Source: Alphaproteobacteria bacterium
GTDB taxonomy: Bacteria > Pseudomonadota > Alphaproteobacteria > Micropepsales > Micropepsaceae
Length of the DNA stretch: 10,407 nt
Assembly (NCBI GenBank): GCA_028869725.1
Contig: JAGWRJ010000520.1
Location: 1-10,407, forward strand
Direction: 5' to 3'
A model generated the notes under the pieces. The model saw only the letters and a list, made by a program, of their open reading frames with translations, had not been told where the DNA came from and did not search any database. A program made the position numbers and the translations under genes. How positions within the stretch are numbered: the stretch's first letter is position 1; each line of letters begins with the position of its first letter. This document shows positions 1 through 6,500 of this stretch, in pieces.

Positions 1-235
1 CGGGCGCTTCGACGCCGGATACGAGGCTGAGCCCTGTTTGCAGGTCCCATGCATCACGCGCCTGCAATTCATGTCCGGAGACGACCGATGTGGCGGCTGG
101 GATGCGGTCATTGGCTTCAGGGACGCGCGTGGCCGTCACGACCACCTCTTCGATACGCGATATGCCCTGGGCAAGTGCAGCTGTTGCGCTCACGCAGGCA
201 CCAATTGTCGCCAGCATCAGAACGTATTTGCGCAC
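1..235 (-). CDS. TonB-dependent receptor, N-terminal part (runs off left edge)
   Basis: This is an outer-membrane receptor that would import a scarce ligand such as a siderophore, cobalamin or sugar oligomer using TonB energy. Only the first 78 codons are present. Residues 1-23 (V/M-R-K-Y, then a hydrophobic run ending ALA before Q) look like a Sec signal peptide. Next comes a textbook TonB box, IEEVVVTATR (about residues 26-35), and the start of the plug domain (about residues 42-78). The GTG start at 235 is chosen because AGGGGGAAG lies just upstream with good spacing and the peptide then begins with basic residues. A later in-frame ATG at 217 would leave a shorter signal peptide. The plug resembles BtuB-like receptors, but I found no cobalamin riboswitch upstream, so the ligand stays open. 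Confidence 0.85.
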   Translation of the reverse strand, partial: MRKYVLMLATIGACVSATAALAQGISRIEEVVVTATRVPEANDRIPAATSVVSGHELQARDAWDLQTGLSLVSGVEAP

Positions 236-329
236 AATCTTCCCCCTAAAGCGTAGGTGTCGGCTGGCCGATGCGCGCGGGCGCCGGCAATGGCATACAT
301 CTAGGGGAACCTCGGGCAGGCCAGAACGC

Positions 330-348
330 ACATTTGTGTGAGAAATGT
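330..348. promoter_or_regulatory. Inverted repeat ACATTT-N7-AAATGT
   Basis: A perfect 6-bp inverted repeat with a 7-bp spacer lies about 95 bp upstream of the receptor GTG start. Its AT-rich arms stand out in a GC-rich gap. The T-N11-A spacing is compatible with a LysR-type operator, but this is inference and chance occurrence is possible. Confidence 0.25.
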
Positions 349-408
349 CGGCATGTATGTCCAGCCTTCTGGGAGCCCATGAGTATCGTGCGCGCGGACA
401 GACGTACT

Positions 409-434
409 GTGTCACGGTGACACGGCTGTGCCAC
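409..434. promoter_or_regulatory. Three GTGnCAC motifs, possible operator cluster
   Basis: GTGTCAC (409-415), GTGACAC (417-423) and GTGCCAC (428-434) follow each other closely. The first two form a perfect 7-bp inverted repeat around G416. The second and third form an imperfect inverted repeat around the central GGCT. Lying about 175-200 bp upstream of the receptor start, this could bind a dimeric regulator cooperatively. No known regulator is assigned. Confidence 0.35.
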
Positions 435-656
435 ATGTACCTGGTGCAATGCGCAAAATCGCGCGTAGGCGCGGTGCTGAGCCTCAGGGGGCAGATGGTC
501 TGCCGGCCCGAGTGCCGTTATCCGATACGTCCTACAGTCACACCCTAAATCGCCGTCCGCGTGCGCGGAGCATGCGCGAAAATGCAAAGGTGTCGGCGGC
601 AATCCTGCCGGTTCAGCTGGGCCACACCGTGATGCTACCCAAACGCTGCTGAGCCA

Positions 657-1022
657 CTAAAAGATCTCGTGATCCTGCCCGAACCAGAGCGGTGAGCGCG
701 CCAGGTCGATGAATTTGCGCTCGTCGTCAAGCAGGGCGGCGCCTGCAATACGTCCTTCGGTCGAGTTCAGCGCGGCTTCAATATCCGCAAGACTGTCCCA
801 CCATAACAGGGCCACACCGTCATACATCTGTGGGGCTGTGCGAGATGTGCGTATGGCCTCATTGAGGTCATGGGTGATGGCATGGCTCTGCACATAGCGG
901 CGAATGCGCAGCGCCTTTTGGTGGCGAGCGACCAGAGGGGCGTGGGTGTTGCGCCAATAGGACTGGAATTCAGCGCGTGACAGATTGGGCAGGCGATGAA
1001 GGCAGAATGTAAGCTTGATCAT
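657..1022 (-). CDS. EthD domain-containing protein
   Basis: A 121-residue protein of the EthD / dimeric alpha-beta barrel type. It opens with a beta strand (IKLTFCLHR) followed by the family-typical segment R16-AEFQSYWRNTHAPLV (residues 16-31), in which the W-x-x-x-H-x-P pattern is characteristic. EthD proteins accompany degradation clusters (first noted for ethyl tert-butyl ether) and related folds act as small cyclases or monooxygenases. The precise reaction here is unknown. The start at 1022 is preferred over one six codons earlier (1040) because GGAGAA sits 6-7 bases before it. It lies 38 bp downstream of the CoA-transferase stop on the same strand, so the two are probably co-transcribed. 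Confidence 0.8.
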   Translation of the reverse strand: MIKLTFCLHRLPNLSRAEFQSYWRNTHAPLVARHQKALRIRRYVQSHAITHDLNEAIRTSRTAPQMYDGVALLWWDSLADIEAALNSTEGRIAGAALLDDERKFIDLARSPLWFGQDHEIF

Positions 1023-1060
1023 GGTATTCTCCATTGGCATTGGGTAGGCCCACCAGGGAG

Positions 1061-2239
1061 TTAGCTATCGAGCCCAAACTCCTTGAGGATTGCTGCACGC
1101 TGTCCGTCCAGATCGGGCGCAGGGCGGCGTGTAGGCGGATCATCATAGGCCGAAAGCTTGATCGGGTTACCTTGCATGCGCCAGGGACCGACATCGGGGT
1201 CCTGCGCCGTCACGATCATGTTGCGGGAAAGTACCTGTGGGTCGACCATGACATCGGCAACCGTATTGAGCGGGGCGCAAGGAACGCCTTCAGCTTCAAG
1301 CAGGGCCAGCCATTCGCGCGCAGGCCTTTTCCTCAGCGTCTGTTCCATCTCCTCGGTCAGGGCCTCTACATGACGGACCCGCGCTCCATTGGTTGCAAAG
1401 CGCGGATCACGCGCCATGTCTTCACGCTCCAGGACGCGGGCAACCCGGGTAAAAAGCCCGTCATTGCCTGCGGCAATCGCGAGATATTTGTCCTTGGCGG
1501 CAAAGCAGGCAAAGGGTGCGATCGAGGGATGACGGTTGCCAAGGGGGCCGGGTGTCTGTCCGTTGGCGACATAGCGCGCGATGGCATTTTCTAGAAGCGC
1601 GACCTGGCAATCAAGCATCGCCACATCGACCATCATGCCCTGTCCGGTCCGGTTGCGATCATAAAGTGCGGTGGCGATGCCGATGGTCGCAAAGAGCCCG
1701 GCAGCAAGATCACCGACCGACGAGCCCACCCGCGTTGGCGGAGAACCTGGATGGCCGGTGAGCGACATGATCCCGCCCATCGCCTGGACCACCATGTCGT
1801 AGGCCGGGCGCGTCGCGTAGGGACCGCTGTGACCAAATCCCGAGACGGCTGCATAGATAAGGCGCGGGTAGCGCGCCTTGAGCATGTCCCAGCCATAGCC
1901 GAGTTTTTCCATGGTGCCGCCGCGATAATTTTCGATCAGAACGTCGGCCCGCGTCAGCAGGGCCTCGAAAATGGCGCGATCTGCCGGCGCCTTCAGATCA
2001 AGGGCGATCGATTCCTTGCCGCGGTTGATGCTCATGAAATAGCCAGACTTCTGGTTCCCGTCGTGGGTGGGTACGAAGGGGCCGATATGGCGGGCATCAT
2101 CGCCGCTGTGCGGCGGCTCGATTTTGATCACGCGCGCGCCGAGTTCGGCAAGCATGAGTGCACTGTATGGACCGGCAAGAACGCGGGTCAGATCAAGGAC
2201 GAGGAGGCCGGAAAACGGACCCGAAGGCGTGTCGGTCAC
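1061..2239 (-). CDS. CaiB/BaiF (class III) CoA-transferase
   Basis: A 392-residue enzyme, the usual length for class III CoA-transferases, which move CoA between carboxylic acids through an aspartyl-CoA thioester. The N-terminal Rossmann-like part shows LVLDLTRVLAGPYSAL (residues 13-28), then ARVIKIEPPHSGDDAR (35-50). NRGKESIALDLK lies at 72-83 and VLIENYRGGTMEKLGYG at 100-116. The segment GSSVGDLAAG places the expected catalytic aspartate at D177. The start is GTG at 2239, preceded by GGAG seven bases upstream. The acid substrate cannot be deduced: this family includes formyl-, carnitine-, succinyl- and mesaconyl-CoA transferases and also racemases such as AMACR, but the catalytic Asp context fits a transferase. 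It heads the pair with the EthD-like gene. Confidence 0.9.
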   Translation of the reverse strand: MTDTPSGPFSGLLVLDLTRVLAGPYSALMLAELGARVIKIEPPHSGDDARHIGPFVPTHDGNQKSGYFMSINRGKESIALDLKAPADRAIFEALLTRADVLIENYRGGTMEKLGYGWDMLKARYPRLIYAAVSGFGHSGPYATRPAYDMVVQAMGGIMSLTGHPGSPPTRVGSSVGDLAAGLFATIGIATALYDRNRTGQGMMVDVAMLDCQVALLENAIARYVANGQTPGPLGNRHPSIAPFACFAAKDKYLAIAAGNDGLFTRVARVLEREDMARDPRFATNGARVRHVEALTEEMEQTLRKRPAREWLALLEAEGVPCAPLNTVADVMVDPQVLSRNMIVTAQDPDVGPWRMQGNPIKLSAYDDPPTRRPAPDLDGQRAAILKEFGLDS

Positions 2240-2326
2240 AGAAAATCTCCAATCCAGTGTGCTGGCGGTGCAGGACGCAGCTGAAACTAAGAGGGCGCGG
2301 CTGGGCGCGCGATGGCGCGACGGCCT

Positions 2327-2530
2327 TCAGGTCGTGGGGTCGTCAGAGGTCGGCTGCGCGGCTAGCCGATGGCCGTCGAGCGCACGCTCGGCCTTGTCCG
2401 CGTGCGCCCGCTCAAGCTGCTTTTGCGCTTTGGTGCGGCCATGACGCTGCCGGTTGGCATCGGCTTCGGTCTGTTTTTGCGCCCGCATCCGGTTCTTGCG
2501 GGCGGACCGCAGGTTAATCATCTGCGCCAT
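2327..2530 (-). CDS. DUF4169 family small protein
   Basis: A 67-residue, highly charged and mostly helical protein of unknown function. It matches DUF4169 as I recall it: an opening MINLRSARK (residues 4-12), a basic stretch, ANRQRHGRTKAQK (25-37), and a terminal LDGHRL (51-56). The start at 2530 is used rather than the longer frame to 2605, because the extension would run through the end of the glutathione transferase gene. An AGGA, overlapping the preceding stop codon, supports the shorter start. It begins only 10 bp after the GST stop, so the two are likely co-translated. In several alphaproteobacteria DUF4169 genes sit next to fumC and a ribbon-helix-helix gene (recalled, not checked), which agrees with this neighbourhood. 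Confidence 0.85.
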   Translation of the reverse strand: MAQMINLRSARKNRMRAQKQTEADANRQRHGRTKAQKQLERAHADKAERALDGHRLAAQPTSDDPTT

Positions 2531-2540
2531 CGTGTCTGTC

Positions 2541-3128
2541 CTATTGCAGCGAAGCTTTATACGCAGGCCGGCCAGTGATGCGGGCACAATATGCGGCCAG
2601 GACATCAGTTTGGGCCATGAGCTTGAACTGGATCATCCAATTTATTCCGCCTCCTACCACGATATCTGCCGCTGAAAAGCGGTCCCCGAGAAAATAGGGG
2701 CGCCCCTTCAGGTGGGCGTTCAGAACCTCTTCCACCTCTTCCGGCGGCGCCCAGCCCATCATGCCGAAAACATGATTGATGTTGAGCCGTCGTGCGATGA
2801 AGGCCGGTTCCATGACACCGGAACGATAGGCGAGCCAGGACAGATACTCGCCGCGTAAAGGCTCGCCGACGCGCGGACCAAGACCAGCCTCGGGAAACTG
2901 GTCGGTGAGATAAAGTGCGATGGCGCTGGTTTCAAATACGGTATGCCCGTCCTGTGTCAGGGCAGGCACCTTGCCATGCGGATGCGGATTTTCCGGATCG
3001 CGCGCTCCGGTACCATCGGGACGGCGTATGGCCGAGACGACACGCGTTTCGTAAGGAACGCCCAGTTCCTCCAGTAGCCAGACGATGGCGCTGGAACGTG
3101 AATTGGGCAGATGGTGCAGCGTGATCAT
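2541..3128 (-). CDS. Glutathione S-transferase family protein
   Basis: A 195-residue cytosolic-type GST that would conjugate or reduce electrophiles with glutathione. Residues 1-77 form the thioredoxin-like domain: MITLHHLPNSRSSAI carries the probable catalytic Ser (S10 or S12, with R11). KVPAL supplies the cis-proline (P55), and ETSAIALYL (66-74) supplies the glutathione gamma-glutamyl contact. The all-helical C-terminal domain includes FLGDRFSAADIVVG (147-159) with the conserved N-cap Asp155. The start at 3128 is chosen because the fold begins right there and AAGGCGAG precedes it. The longer frame to 3224 adds unrelated residues overlapping the upstream gene. It lies 64 bp after the ribbon-helix-helix gene. 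Its substrate is unknown. Confidence 0.9.
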   Translation of the reverse strand: MITLHHLPNSRSSAIVWLLEELGVPYETRVVSAIRRPDGTGARDPENPHPHGKVPALTQDGHTVFETSAIALYLTDQFPEAGLGPRVGEPLRGEYLSWLAYRSGVMEPAFIARRLNINHVFGMMGWAPPEEVEEVLNAHLKGRPYFLGDRFSAADIVVGGGINWMIQFKLMAQTDVLAAYCARITGRPAYKASLQ

Positions 3129-3192
3129 GGACACTCGCCTTCTTTGGGCGCAGCAAAAGCCGGCATGGGCCGCGGGCAGACAGATGCCGAGC

Positions 3193-3405
3193 CTAGTGTC
3201 CGCGCTGCGCGGCGGCAAGCGCACTCAGCCTCAATGCGCTTGCAAGGGGGCGGGTGCCCCGAGCCGCATCGATCTGGCTGACATAGTGCGCAAGGCTCTG
3301 ACCTGCGCGGTCGGCTTCGGCTTCGAGGACGCGCCAGAATTCCGGTTCAAGCGCGACCGAGGTGCGGTGGCCCAGAAGGGTGAAGGAGCGTTTTCTGAGG
3401 TTCAC
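3193..3405 (-). CDS. Ribbon-helix-helix domain protein (RHH_4-like)
   Basis: A 70-residue protein resembling the alphaproteobacterial ribbon-helix-helix family. RTSVALEPEFWRVLEAEA (residues 14-31) gives the beta strand followed by helix 1. SLAHYVSQIDAAR (37-49) gives helix 2. LASALRLSAL (54-63) is the family's usual C-terminal segment. RHH proteins normally dimerise and bind DNA through the paired strand, but the target and any partner toxin are unknown; no toxin gene is adjacent. The start is GTG at 3405, overlapping the TGA stop of the upstream gene as GTGA, so translation is probably coupled. Confidence 0.85.
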   Translation of the reverse strand: MNLRKRSFTLLGHRTSVALEPEFWRVLEAEADRAGQSLAHYVSQIDAARGTRPLASALRLSALAAAQRGH

Positions 3406-4133
3406 GGCGCACGATCCAGTACGGGACGGAACGCAAAGGTCTTAAGGGCAGCGGCGAGACTGCGGGCCCGACGCTGCGGCGTCATCAGAAGACGGGGGCG
3501 GTGTAGCCGGGCAACATCTCCCGCCACGAGGATGGCATTGCGATTGATCCAGCCTGGTCGGTCAAGCAGGCGTACATGACGGAAGACCGATCTCAGGCGT
3601 GTGCCGATGTCATGTGGCAACGGATCCGCATCATCGGCCACGATGAGGTTGAGAAGTAAAAGCCCGCGCGGGCGCAGGCGCGCTTTCGCCGAGGTGAAGA
3701 ATGCATCGGTGAGAAGATGCGCCGGAATGTGCTGGCCCATATAGGCATCAAGCACGATGGCATCGAAGCGTTGCCGGGTCCGTTTCAAAAACGTGGCGCC
3801 GTCACTCTGTCGACGCTCGATCGCAGCGGGCATCTGAAAATAGTCATGCGCGATCACGAAGGCGGCCGGATCGATATCCACCACGACAGGTGCTGCTCCG
3901 GCATAATGCAGCATCGTGGCCAGTGTCCCGCCACCGCAGCCGATGATGGCGACCCTGTGGACCCGTTTCTGGCGCAGCAGTCCATAGAGGGCATGCACAT
4001 AGTCGGCGAGGCTGACCCCATTGCGATCTGCTTCGCTTTGATGACCGCCGCCGCGCCAGTAGGACACCGTTCCGGTCGCGTTATTCTGTTCGATGACGCC
4101 CGCAAGGGCACTGATCTGTGAGGTGGGACGCAC
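3402..4133 (-). CDS. Spermidine synthase-like (PABS-fold) protein
   Basis: A 243-residue protein with a Rossmann methyltransferase-like core. RVAIIGCGGGTLATML (residues 60-75) is the S-adenosyl-nucleotide-binding loop and VVVDIDPAA (83-91) the acidic strand. DAIVLDAYMGQHIPAHL (124-140) resembles the spermidine-synthase strand carrying the catalytic Asp. However, the usual D-x-x-DP after that strand and the Y-H-E of the N-terminal domain are not evident (YVHAL, 45-49), so true polyamine synthesis is doubtful. It may be a diverged relative or a methyltransferase. The GTG start at 4133 lies 3 bp after the fumC stop, with AGG in the fumC tail serving as ribosome-binding site. It is tightly coupled to fumC upstream and to the RHH gene downstream. 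Confidence 0.75.
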   Translation of the reverse strand: MRPTSQISALAGVIEQNNATGTVSYWRGGGHQSEADRNGVSLADYVHALYGLLRQKRVHRVAIIGCGGGTLATMLHYAGAAPVVVDIDPAAFVIAHDYFQMPAAIERRQSDGATFLKRTRQRFDAIVLDAYMGQHIPAHLLTDAFFTSAKARLRPRGLLLLNLIVADDADPLPHDIGTRLRSVFRHVRLLDRPGWINRNAILVAGDVARLHRPRLLMTPQRRARSLAAALKTFAFRPVLDRAP

Positions 4134-4136
4134 GCG

Positions 4137-5528
4137 TTACCTGGGCCCGATCATGTCTTCAGGCCGAACAATAGCGTCGAACTCTTCGGCCGTGACATAT
4201 CCGCCCTTGACGGCTTCCTGTTTCAGCGTGGTGCCATTTTTGTGTGCGGTCTTGGCGATCTTGGCGGCATTGTCATAGCCGATCTTGGGCGCGAGCGCGG
4301 TTACCAGCATGAGTGAGCGCTCAAGACCTGACTTGATATTGTCGAGCCTTGGTTCGATGCCGACGACGCAGTGATCCGTGAAGCTTTCGGCGGCATCCGC
4401 AAGCAGGCGTACGCTCTGCAGGAAATTGTACGCCATCACCGGATTATAGACATTCAGTTCGAAATTGCCCTGGCTGTCGGCAAAGCTGAGGGCGGCATGA
4501 TTGCCGAAGATCTGCACCGCCACCTGGGTCATGGCTTCGCACTGGGTGGGATTGACCTTGCCGGGCATGATCGAGGAACCCGGCTCGTTTTCTGGCAAGG
4601 AAAGTTCACCAAGACCGGAGCGGGGGCCGGAGGCCAGAAAACGGATATCCTGGGCAATCTTGAAGCAGGACGCGGCCAGCGTGTTGATGGCGCCGTGGGC
4701 AAAGACCATGGCGTCATGGGCCGCCAGCGCTTCGAATTTGTTGGGTGCGGTGACGAAGGCAAGCCCGGTGATCGCGGCAATCCGCGCCGCCACCTTTTCG
4801 GCAAAGCCTACGGGCGCATTAAGTCCGGTGCCAACCGCGGTACCGCCCTGTGCCAGTTCCATCAGTTTGGGCAGGCTCTGCTCGACGCGCTCGATGCCAT
4901 TTGCGATCTGCTGGGCATAGCCGGAGAATTCCTGTCCCAGAGTGAGCGGCGTTGCATCCTGGGTATGGGTGCGGCCGATCTTGATGATGTCGCGAAACTC
5001 GTGCGCCTTCTGAAACAACGCACGGTGCAGTTTGCCCAGAGCCGGCAGCAGACGGTGATGAATTTCTTCGGCGCAGGCGATGTGCATGGCCGTGGGGTAG
5101 GTGTCGTTGGACGACTGGCTCATATTGACGTGATCATTGGGATGAACCGGCTTCTTTGATCCGAGTTCTCCGCCCAGCATCTCGATGGCGCGATTGGCGA
5201 CCACTTCATTGGTATTCATGTTGGATTGGGTACCCGAGCCGGTCTGCCACACCACCAGGGGAAAATGGTCGTCGAGCTTGCCGTCGATCACCTCCTGGGC
5301 GGCCGCGACGATTGCCTTACCGAGTTGGGGATCGAGGCGCCCCAGATCCATATTGGTCTCGGCGGCTGCCCGCTTGACGACGCCAAGGGCCCGGATGATG
5401 GGCTGGGGCTGTTTTTCCCAGCCGATCTTGAAATTGCCAAGGCTGCGCTGCGCCTGGGCGCCCCAGTAGCGGTCCGCGGGGACCTCGATGGGACCAAAGG
5501 TGTCGGTTTCAGTGCGGGTCTTTGTCAT
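4137..5528 (-). CDS. fumC: Fumarate hydratase class II
   Basis: A 463-residue class II fumarase, close to the E. coli FumC length, interconverting fumarate and L-malate in the TCA cycle as a cytosolic homotetramer without an iron-sulfur cluster. The visible signatures are TGSGTQSNMNTNEV (residues 96-109), SSNDTYPTAMHIA (139-151), GRTHTQDATPLTLGQE (185-200) with catalytic His188, and GSSIMPGKVNPTQCE (317-331), which carries the catalytic Ser318. The N-terminus (FGPIEVPADRYWGAQAQRS) is also typical. GAGG lies seven bases before the ATG. An 88-bp gap separates it from sspB upstream, so it may have its own promoter, and it is followed after 3 bp by the spermidine-synthase-like gene. The family call separates it from aspartase and argininosuccinate lyase. 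Confidence 0.97.
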   Translation of the reverse strand: MTKTRTETDTFGPIEVPADRYWGAQAQRSLGNFKIGWEKQPQPIIRALGVVKRAAAETNMDLGRLDPQLGKAIVAAAQEVIDGKLDDHFPLVVWQTGSGTQSNMNTNEVVANRAIEMLGGELGSKKPVHPNDHVNMSQSSNDTYPTAMHIACAEEIHHRLLPALGKLHRALFQKAHEFRDIIKIGRTHTQDATPLTLGQEFSGYAQQIANGIERVEQSLPKLMELAQGGTAVGTGLNAPVGFAEKVAARIAAITGLAFVTAPNKFEALAAHDAMVFAHGAINTLAASCFKIAQDIRFLASGPRSGLGELSLPENEPGSSIMPGKVNPTQCEAMTQVAVQIFGNHAALSFADSQGNFELNVYNPVMAYNFLQSVRLLADAAESFTDHCVVGIEPRLDNIKSGLERSLMLVTALAPKIGYDNAAKIAKTAHKNGTTLKQEAVKGGYVTAEEFDAIVRPEDMIGPR

Positions 5529-5616
5529 GGCCGGGCCTCACGGAATTTCGCTGGGCCGCTGTGTAATCCCTAAGGCCGCAATCGTCCATGCATTGCTCAG
5601 CCGACCCCGGCCTGGC

Positions 5617-6111
5617 TCATTTCTTGCGGAAGGCGTCGAGGCTGACAACTTCGCCAGGCGCCGCGGGCTTGTCGGCTGGTTTTTCCGCCGCAGAACCAGG
5701 GCTCTGTGCGCCCGGCGTTGCGGGTTCAACTGGCCGCAGGCCGTCATTGGGAACATCGGCAACTTTGAACTGCAGGCCGAATTGGACACCAGGATCGACA
5801 AATGCCGTCAGGGCGGCAAAAGGAATGACGAGTTCGGCAGGCAATTTGCGAAAGGTCAGGGTGACCTTGAAGTGATCCTCCTCGACCTTGAGCCCCCAGA
5901 ACTGGTGCTGCAGGACGATGGTCATCTCGTCGGGATATTGCTCGTGCAGAAAGTCGGGAATGTCGACGCCGGGAAAATTAGTCTTGAAGGTCAGGTAAAA
6001 GTGATGGCTGCCAACCAGCGCCTGGCGTTCTACCCGGCGCAGTGCTTCGCGCACCACCCCGCGCAGGGCGTTATCCATCAGAGCTTCGTAACCGATGTAA
6101 TCCTTACTCAT
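5617..6111 (-). CDS. sspB: ClpXP adaptor SspB (alphaproteobacterial type)
   Basis: A 164-residue protein of the SspB family, which binds ssrA-tagged polypeptides and delivers them to the ClpXP protease. Residues 1 to about 118 form the substrate-binding domain, opening SKDYIGYEALMDNALRGVV (2-20) and containing YLTFKTNFPGVDIPDFL (39-55). ALTAFVDPGVQFGLQF lies at 100-115. A Pro/Ala-rich flexible linker (about 120-153) leads to the tail VVSLDAFRKK (155-164), the likely ClpX-docking module. The start at 6111 is used because the family's N-terminus begins there, with AGGGTT upstream. An extension to 6159 would add a non-homologous hydrophobic stretch. The gene encoding the tag it should recognise, ssrA, lies about 1.7 kb away at 7830-8125. 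Confidence 0.93.
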   Translation of the reverse strand: MSKDYIGYEALMDNALRGVVREALRRVERQALVGSHHFYLTFKTNFPGVDIPDFLHEQYPDEMTIVLQHQFWGLKVEEDHFKVTLTFRKLPAELVIPFAALTAFVDPGVQFGLQFKVADVPNDGLRPVEPATPGAQSPGSAAEKPADKPAAPGEVVSLDAFRKK

Positions 6112-6500
6112 AGGAACCCTTTGTTGTGGCCACAGTAGGCACAGGGCGAGCGCTGTCAATGCGCGTCATGTGGACGAGACGTGGCACCATCGCGGGATCC
6201 GGATGACGCGGCGCCCTGCGGCTGCCCGAGCTATATCTCACACGGTCCGCTGCGACCACGCTGACCATAACGCCACCCCGGCGCGGGAGGCCACCCCAAA
6301 TGCGCCACGTCATGCCAGCAGCTGCGCGGTGTAGCGTGGACGATGTTCGCTTGAGGGCGGGCAGATTATCGAGGGGCCACATGGCTCCGCGTCCTCAGGC
6401 AGGGACAGGGGTTGGACGCGCCTCTGCCCGGTGTGTTGCCTAAGGGTCGCGCTTTGTCGCGATTTGCATTTGTTGCTCACTCCGTCCGCGCGAACATGAT
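6112..6500. other. Divergent intergenic region between sspB and the MFS gene
   Basis: This 389-bp stretch should contain the promoters for both divergent genes. I recognise no gene, tRNA or known riboswitch. Its right half (6343-6497) holds several complementary segments described separately. The left half (6112-6340) shows nothing I can support. Confidence 0.5.
6343..6497 (+). ncRNA. Possible structured RNA: three-way-junction leader of the MFS gene
   Basis: Several stems nest on paper. An outer stem pairs ATGTTCGC (6343-6350) with GCGAACAT (6490-6497). P1 pairs CGGGCAGA (6358-6365) with TCTGCCCG (6423-6430). P2 pairs GGGGCC (6373-6378) with GGCTCC (6383-6388) around an ACAT loop, with one G-U pair. 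P3 pairs GCGTCC (6389-6394) with GGACGC (6414-6419) around a 19-nt loop, and directly abuts P2. A further hairpin, TCGCG/CGCGA, spans 6447-6462. The outer stem ends three bases before the MFS ATG, so it could block translation initiation. It could instead be an independent sRNA (the layout is loosely 6S-like) or chance pairing in GC-rich DNA. The strand is not certain. No known class was matched. Confidence 0.35.

Larger units (their letters stand above)
236..656. other. Intergenic region upstream of the TonB receptor
   Basis: About 420 bp separates the EthD-like gene from the receptor. I see no convincing gene in it. Short reading frames on both strands lack family resemblance and ribosome-binding sites. 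It contains two inverted repeats listed separately (330-348 and 409-434) and a small hairpin, GGCAGA-TGG-TCTGCC, at 490-504. It probably holds the receptor's promoter and regulatory sites. Confidence 0.5.

Noticed and set aside
246..602. 118-codon open frame on the minus strand in the receptor upstream region
   Set aside because: Its translation resembles no family, is rich in Cys, His and Arg as out-of-frame GC-rich DNA tends to be, and has no ribosome-binding site.
236..656. Cobalamin riboswitch upstream of the TonB receptor
   Set aside because: The receptor is BtuB-like, so I looked for the B12 box and core on the minus strand. No adequate match was found.
1034..2284. Plus-strand frames opposite the CoA-transferase
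   Set aside because: They mirror the codon structure of the real gene and show no domain.
2240..2326. Terminator between DUF4169 and the CoA-transferase
   Set aside because: The stretch is GC-rich with several weak pairings but no clean stem and no T-run.
4371..5159. 262-codon plus-strand frame opposite fumC
   Set aside because: It is an antisense shadow of a clear fumarase gene, with Gly/Asp/His-rich translation and no family features.
6343..6497. Calling this segment 6S RNA outright
   Set aside because: The stem layout and a nine-base match to E. coli 6S are suggestive, but the bubble is asymmetric and the usual neighbours (zapA, 5-formyltetrahydrofolate cyclo-ligase) are absent.
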